A stretch of DNA of 64,000 nucleotides, from the NCBI GenBank assembly GCA_964584315.1, contig CAZOZO010000013.1:1-64000 (forward strand), in the 5' to 3' direction. This stretch comes from CAXXOK01 sp964584315. Lineage in GTDB: Bacteria > Bacillota > Clostridia > Christensenellales > Aristaeellaceae. A program made the position numbers and the translations under genes. Position 1 is the first letter of the stretch. Every line of letters starts with the position of its first letter. Of this stretch, positions 60,137 to 64,000 are shown in pieces. The notes under the pieces are model-generated. The model did no database searches. It saw only the letters and a list, made by a program, of their open reading frames with translations, and was not told the DNA's origin.

Positions 60137-61351
60137 TTATTCGGCCAGGAGGGTATCAATCTGCGCCGCAGCGGTGTCAAGCCCGTCCTGCGCGCTCACG
60201 TTGCCGCGCAGGATGCTCTCAAACGTTGTGTTGAGAACCTCCTCGATGGCGGGCCACTGTGCCGAAGGCGTGCGCGGCTTGGCGGTTTTCAGCTGCTCCA
60301 CATAGGCCGCAAGGTACGGAGTAACGGACGTATCCAACTTCGCCAGGTTGGAGGCCATAGTGGGAATCATTCCCGCTTTGGTCATGCTCAGCTGTGCCTG
60401 CTCGCTCATCATGTACTTCATGAACGCCCAGCTGGCGTCAGCGTTTTTGGTGTTCTTGGTCATCACGATGTCTTCGCCGCCCACGATGGAGATGCTGCGC
60501 CCATCCACCGACGGGATCACCGCATCCGGGTTGTTGGGCTTGGCATCGCTGCCACTGTAGAACCAGGGGCCTTCCACGACCATCGCATAGTTGCCGGCAT
60601 CAATGCCACCCCAGGTGTCGGGCTGCTCACCCAGTACGCAAGGGCCGATGATGCCCTTGTCATACCAGTCTTTGATGGTTTGCACCGCTTTGACAGTCGC
60701 TTCACCGTTCAGGTAACCGGTCGCCGTGGTGTAGGTGCTGTCGGTAATATCGCCGCCCAGCGTCCAGATAAATGGCAGCATGGCCCAGTTGAAGGAACCC
60801 TGTACCGCGAACAGCCACTTTTCGTGCGCGGGGTCGGCCTTGTCGGCGGTAGCCAGCAGTTCGTCCATCGTTGCGGGCGGTGCATCCAGCCCCAGCTCCT
60901 TGAGTCGCTCCAGGTTGAACACGGCGGTGGTGGTGTTGGTGTTCAGGGGCAGGCCATAGTGGCCGCCTTTGTATTCCGTTGTAGCCATGGGACCGGGCAG
61001 CGCGTCCGCCAGGATGGCATCAAAGCCGTCCAAGCCGTCTACCTGCGCAAGAGCGCCCAACTTGGCCATCTGTGCCACCCATGTGATGTCCATGCGGATC
61101 ACGTCCGGTGCGACGTCTCCTGCCACGGCGGTAATAAACTGTTCGTTGAGGCCTTCGTAGGGCATACGTACCGCATTAACCTTGATGTCGGGGTTGGCGG
61201 CCTCAAACGCGGGGATCACCTCTTCGGTCAGTACTTGCTCCTCCCCTTCGCTGTAGGTATGCCAGAAGGTGATCTCGGTCTGCGCCATCGCGGCGGGTAC
61301 GGCGGCGCACAGCAGCGCAAGCGCCATCACAAGGGACAAGACCTTTTTCAT
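60137..61351 (-). CDS. extracellular sugar-binding protein (ABC, CUT1)
   Basis: Family 1 solute-binding protein (404 residues). Signal peptide MKKVLSLVMALALLCAAVPA with cleavage after AMA-Q; the cysteine before it is not in a lipobox context. Mature part begins EITFWHTYSEGEEQVLTE, typical for carbohydrate ligands. AAGGAGGATGTTCCC precedes the ATG. It opens the operon with two permeases and a GH13 amylase; a maltodextrin ligand is inferred from this. Confidence 0.92.
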   Translation of the reverse strand: MKKVLSLVMALALLCAAVPAAMAQTEITFWHTYSEGEEQVLTEEVIPAFEAANPDIKVNAVRMPYEGLNEQFITAVAGDVAPDVIRMDITWVAQMAKLGALAQVDGLDGFDAILADALPGPMATTEYKGGHYGLPLNTNTTTAVFNLERLKELGLDAPPATMDELLATADKADPAHEKWLFAVQGSFNWAMLPFIWTLGGDITDSTYTTATGYLNGEATVKAVQTIKDWYDKGIIGPCVLGEQPDTWGGIDAGNYAMVVEGPWFYSGSDAKPNNPDAVIPSVDGRSISIVGGEDIVMTKNTKNADASWAFMKYMMSEQAQLSMTKAGMIPTMASNLAKLDTSVTPYLAAYVEQLKTAKPRTPSAQWPAIEEVLNTTFESILRGNVSAQDGLDTAAAQIDTLLAE

Positions 61352-61379
61352 GGGAACATCCTCCTTGTTTTCTAGTCAG

Positions 61380-61409
61380 ATCATAGCACCGGAGCCGGGT
61401 GTGTGTCCA
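61380..61409 (-). promoter_or_regulatory. predicted promoter of maltodextrin operon
   Basis: Minus-strand TGGACA (61404-61409), 18-base spacer, TATGAT (61380-61385), 28 bases before the binding-protein start. Confidence 0.5.
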
Positions 61410-61436
61410 TGCCGAGAAAGCAAAGCCTCCTTTCGA

Positions 61437-61453
61437 TTGGTAACGGTTACAAT
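61437..61453. promoter_or_regulatory. LacI-type operator, copy 1
   Basis: TTGGTAACGGTTACAAT with the palindromic core GTAACGGTTAC, about 28 bases upstream of the maltodextrin-operon -35 and just after the LacI stop. A 15-base identical copy lies in front of lacI. Confidence 0.75.
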
Positions 61454-61467
61454 TTTGTGTTGAAAAA

Positions 61468-62463
61468 TCAGCGCGTGGTGGCGCGGGCCACAAGGTGCAC
61501 CGGCATCAGGCACTGTTGCGACACAGGGTTTGGGGTTTGCAGCTGCATGTACAGCATGGCCGTTGCCTGTATGCCCAGCTGATAAACGTCGATATCGACC
61601 ACCGTCATGGGCGGGTCGCTCAGGCGGGCAACCACGCCATCGTCAAAGGAGACGATCTGCATGCTCTCCGGCACGGCAACGCCGCGCTGACGAAGCGCGC
61701 GCAGCATACCGAACGCGGTCTCGTTGTCCGATACCACATAGGCATCGGGCAAGTTTTGCTCGGCGGCGATCAGGGCAGCGCCCTCCACGGCGCTGCCGGA
61801 GCGTTGCACGCAGAGCCCGTCGCCCAGCGGCAGGCCTGCGGAGCGCAAGGCCTCCGAAAAGCCCGCGTATCGCTCGCTGACGAATACTTTCTCCATGCCG
61901 TTGCCGACAAAGCGCACATCGCGCGCTCCGCTGCGCAGCAACGCTTCGGCAGCGATGCGCCCTCCCATGGCGTTGTCCAGGTCAAGCCAACTGGTGGTTC
62001 CGTGCGCGCATCTGCCAATGACGACATGCGGTACACTGTTCTCTCGCAGGAAGCGGCATGTCGCTTTTTTGGCCAGCTGCGCGGGCAGCAGAACACCATC
62101 CACGCGGTGCTCCAGCGTGAGCTTGTGCAGGGCTTTGTCGCGGTTGGGGCCAGCCAGCGAGAGGATCATCAGGTAGTACCCTTGATCGGCCAGGGCATGC
62201 TCCACGCCGTACTGGATCTTCAGAAAGTTAGCATTGCCGTAGGTCTCGGGGTTGGTATCGTCCACAAGCAGCGCAACGGTACGGCTTTGCTGGCTGCCAA
62301 GGTTGCGGGCCATAAAGTTGGGCTCGTAGTGCAGCTCTGCGATGCTGCGGCGAACCCTCTCCACCGAGTCAGGCGCAATGAGGGGGCTGTTGTTCAGGTA
62401 ACGCGATACCGTTGCAACGGATACGCCTGCATGCCTGGCTACGTCGCGAATGGTCGTGCGCAC
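61468..62463 (-). CDS. LacI-family transcriptional regulator
   Basis: LacI/GalR regulator (331 residues). The N-terminal helix-turn-helix and hinge helix read TTIRDVARHAGVSVATVSRY and NNSPLIAPDSVERVRRSIAE; the rest is a type I periplasmic-binding-like sensor domain (VALLVDDTNPETYGN; VVSDNETAFGMLRAL). The start is a GTG at 62463 with GGGGGATACG upstream; the longer frame would run through its own promoter and operator. Two identical operator cores flank the gene, so it should control itself and the downstream maltodextrin operon. Confidence 0.93.
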   Translation of the reverse strand: MRTTIRDVARHAGVSVATVSRYLNNSPLIAPDSVERVRRSIAELHYEPNFMARNLGSQQSRTVALLVDDTNPETYGNANFLKIQYGVEHALADQGYYLMILSLAGPNRDKALHKLTLEHRVDGVLLPAQLAKKATCRFLRENSVPHVVIGRCAHGTTSWLDLDNAMGGRIAAEALLRSGARDVRFVGNGMEKVFVSERYAGFSEALRSAGLPLGDGLCVQRSGSAVEGAALIAAEQNLPDAYVVSDNETAFGMLRALRQRGVAVPESMQIVSFDDGVVARLSDPPMTVVDIDVYQLGIQATAMLYMQLQTPNPVSQQCLMPVHLVARATTR

Positions 62464-62485
62464 CGTATCCCCCCTGTCAATTACT

Positions 62486-62500
62486 TTGGTAACGGTTACA
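62486..62500. promoter_or_regulatory. LacI-type operator, copy 2
   Basis: TTGGTAACGGTTACA, identical over 15 bases to copy 1, lying between the lacI -10 box and its GTG start. Placement fits autorepression. Confidence 0.8.
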
Positions 62501-62512
62501 TTCGATAGGAGT

Positions 62513-62541
62513 ATTATAGCGGCCACCAATGTGTGTGTCAA
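62513..62541 (-). promoter_or_regulatory. consensus promoter of lacI
   Basis: Minus-strand TTGACA (62536-62541), 17-base spacer, TATAAT (62513-62518); both boxes perfect. The stretch to the next hairpin (62542-62729) contains nothing else recognisable. Confidence 0.85.
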
Positions 62542-62729
62542 GTAGATGCATGAATTTTTCCCGATGGACATCTGGAAAGATAGCGTTACGCCAGTATTGA
62601 AACCCAAACAGCAGGAGGCACCCGTCCTCCGGGCTCAATCCGGACGGGAGTTGCATCATCCTGACAGCGTTTCCAAACAAGAAAGGAACCCACTTGCCTT
62701 GGATGCAAACAAGCCATCATGCTTGCATA

Positions 62730-62768
62730 AAGCAACCGGCGGACGCTGCTCGCGTCCGCCGGTTGCTT
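62730..62768 (-). terminator. terminator of uracil permease gene
   Basis: Perfect 17-base-pair stem (AAGCAACCGGCGGACGC and complement) with a 5-base loop, 12 bases after the permease stop, followed on the minus strand by TTTATGC. Confidence 0.8.
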
Positions 62769-62779
62769 CCGATATGGTC

Positions 62780-64000
62780 TTATGCCTTTTCGACGTTCTT
62801 TTTGTCACCGATGCTCAGCAGCGCATTCAGCAGGATGCCGAAGATCGCCGCGCCGGCAATGCAGGGAATCTGCACGCCGAAGAAGGGAATGTTGCCGCCG
62901 AAAGCGTAGTTGCCGCCAATGCCGATGACCATGGTGGAAGCGATAACCGCGATATTTTTAGCGGAGAACATATCCACCTTATGGTCGATCATGATTGCGA
63001 TACCTTGCGCCGCTATGGCGCCAAAAAGGTAGATTTCCAGACCGCCAATCACCGCCAGCGGGATTCCGTAAATCACGCTGATGAGCGGCGTGAAGAAGCT
63101 GACGACGATCGCGATGATCGAGGCGACCACGAGCATGGGGATGGAGAACACCTTTGTGATCGCCATCGTGCTGATGTTTTCGCCATAGTTGGTGCCCGCG
63201 GGGCCGCCCACAAAGCCGGAGACCATATCGCAGATACCATCACCGATCAGGTTGCGGTCCAGCATGTCCGCCAGGCTGTACTTCATGGGCTTGCCTTTTT
63301 TCTTGGCAAGGTCGTTTACGTAGATGTCCAACTGGTAAATATGCGCCGTCGATTCCGGAATGGTGGCAATGGCAATGGGCATGATGCCGATGACCGCCGC
63401 CCAGGAAACCTTAGGAAAGGATAGCGCGGGCACAGCAAAGATCGAACCGTCGCCCAACTTCCACAGCGAGGATGTGAGCGCCGCCGCAGGCATCTCGCGG
63501 AACAGGTTCACGCCGCCGATGCCGTACACGATGCCCGCAACCGCGCAACCGGTCAGCGCGCCCAACAGCAGGGGCAACTGCCCGAGGAAGCCCTTGAGAT
63601 ACTTGGAGTAGAGGATGGTAGAGACCAGCGTGACAAGCGCGATGATCGTCCACCAGGCGCTGCTCGCGGTCACCTCGGTCACTTTGGGGATCGCATCACC
63701 AAGCGCGTTGCCCGCCAGCGTGAGGCCGATGATCATCGCGATCGGGCCGGTGATCGAGGGCGGCAGAATCTTCTCCACCATATTGCGGCCGCTGAAGCGA
63801 ACCAGCAAACCGGCGGCAATGGACACCAGGCCCGACATGATGATGCCGAACTGCACGTACTGGATTGCCTCCGTGGGCAGGATACCGTTGACCGCGGTAA
63901 AGCCTGCCGCCGCGCAGAAGCTGGCGATCGCCGGCAGGTAAGCGAAGCTGGAGCCATAGTACAGCGGGATTTTGCGCCCAGTGATCAGGATGAAGCACAG
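62780..64000 (-). CDS. uraA: NCS2-family uracil permease (5' end beyond window)
   Basis: Nucleobase:cation symporter of the UraA/PyrP class; 406 codons are present and the frame stays open to the window edge, so the N-terminus is missing. Many transmembrane helices are seen. The substrate-binding glutamates match UraA: IPESTAHIYQL in helix eight and GTNYGENISTMAITKV in helix ten. The ATG at 63856 is internal, since homologous sequence (ITGRKIPLYYGSSFAYLPA) continues upstream of it. Uracil is the most likely substrate, fitting the upp gene in this window; xanthine is less likely. Confidence 0.93.
   Translation of the reverse strand: MCFILITGRKIPLYYGSSFAYLPAIASFCAAAGFTAVNGILPTEAIQYVQFGIIMSGLVSIAAGLLVRFSGRNMVEKILPPSITGPIAMIIGLTLAGNALGDAIPKVTEVTASSAWWTIIALVTLVSTILYSKYLKGFLGQLPLLLGALTGCAVAGIVYGIGGVNLFREMPAAALTSSLWKLGDGSIFAVPALSFPKVSWAAVIGIMPIAIATIPESTAHIYQLDIYVNDLAKKKGKPMKYSLADMLDRNLIGDGICDMVSGFVGGPAGTNYGENISTMAITKVFSIPMLVVASIIAIVVSFFTPLISVIYGIPLAVIGGLEIYLFGAIAAQGIAIMIDHKVDMFSAKNIAVIASTMVIGIGGNYAFGGNIPFFGVQIPCIAGAAIFGILLNALLSIGDKKNVEKA

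Noticed and set aside
60059..61375. 438-residue plus-strand open frame
   Set aside because: Antisense to the maltodextrin binding-protein gene; no family resemblance.

Overview
The window is a G+C-rich chromosomal segment, densely coded on both strands. It most resembles an anaerobic, fermentative member of the Bacillota (Clostridia). The support is strong AGGAGG ribosome binding sites, a bacterial V-type ATPase operon, YesM/YesN two-component regulation of sugar ABC transporters, small clostridial ferredoxins, D-lactate dehydrogenase, and YtrA-, HxlR- and YitT-type genes. The lineage is inferred from gene content. No rRNA, tRNA, CRISPR array or intact insertion sequence was recognised.

Layout. 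1-6.3 kb (minus): upp followed by V-ATPase genes in the order H/G-I-K-E-C-F-A, with subunit A cut by the window edge. 6.7-8.7 kb: D-lactate dehydrogenase and a TspO-like membrane protein. 8.7-12.3 kb (minus): a Ytr-like GntR/ABC operon. 12.5-13.3 kb: an AraC/GyrI-like regulator. 13.4-20 kb (minus): sugar ABC transporter with its YesM/YesN two-component system. 20.4-24 kb: a secreted protein of about 1,212 residues combining beta-propeller-like and beta-helix repeats.

24.3-32.4 kb (plus) is the most interesting part. It holds two adjacent transcription units. The first is arsR, an ArsP-type permease gene, a Cys-tailed ferredoxin gene, a thioredoxin-like gene, acr3 and a CoA-disulfide-reductase/rhodanese fusion gene. 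The second is marR, hgcA, hgcB and an ArsN1/Pat-like acetyltransferase gene. HgcA and HgcB are the corrinoid protein and ferredoxin that together make methylmercury. Here the pair lies inside an arsenic/organoarsenic resistance island and is apparently co-transcribed with a Cys-rich MarR regulator. No merA or merB is in the window.

32.5-38 kb (minus): RbsABC-type transporter and an aldehyde dehydrogenase, with a MITE-like inverted-repeat element between them. 38-43 kb: HxlR regulator, 56-residue ferredoxin, YitT-VOC-GNAT operon, ZIP transporter and NudC-type Nudix hydrolase. 43.4-50.3 kb (minus): an ArsR-type regulator, then an ABC transporter with a GH127 beta-L-arabinofuranosidase. 50.5-53 kb: drug/peptide-type ABC exporter. 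53.3-56.1 kb: an unknown protein, a 27-residue peptide, a membrane HD-GYP protein and a DUF5317 protein. 56.5-62.5 kb (minus): LacI regulator, maltodextrin-type ABC transporter and GH13 amylase, with two copies of one LacI-type operator. 62.8-64 kb (minus): NCS2 uracil permease, cut by the window edge.

The genes suggest a saccharolytic anaerobe that imports plant oligosaccharides, ferments to D-lactate, may run a Na+-coupled rotary ATPase, and carries an island for trivalent arsenicals with probable mercury-methylating capacity. Promoters and terminators given here were read by eye and are predictions.
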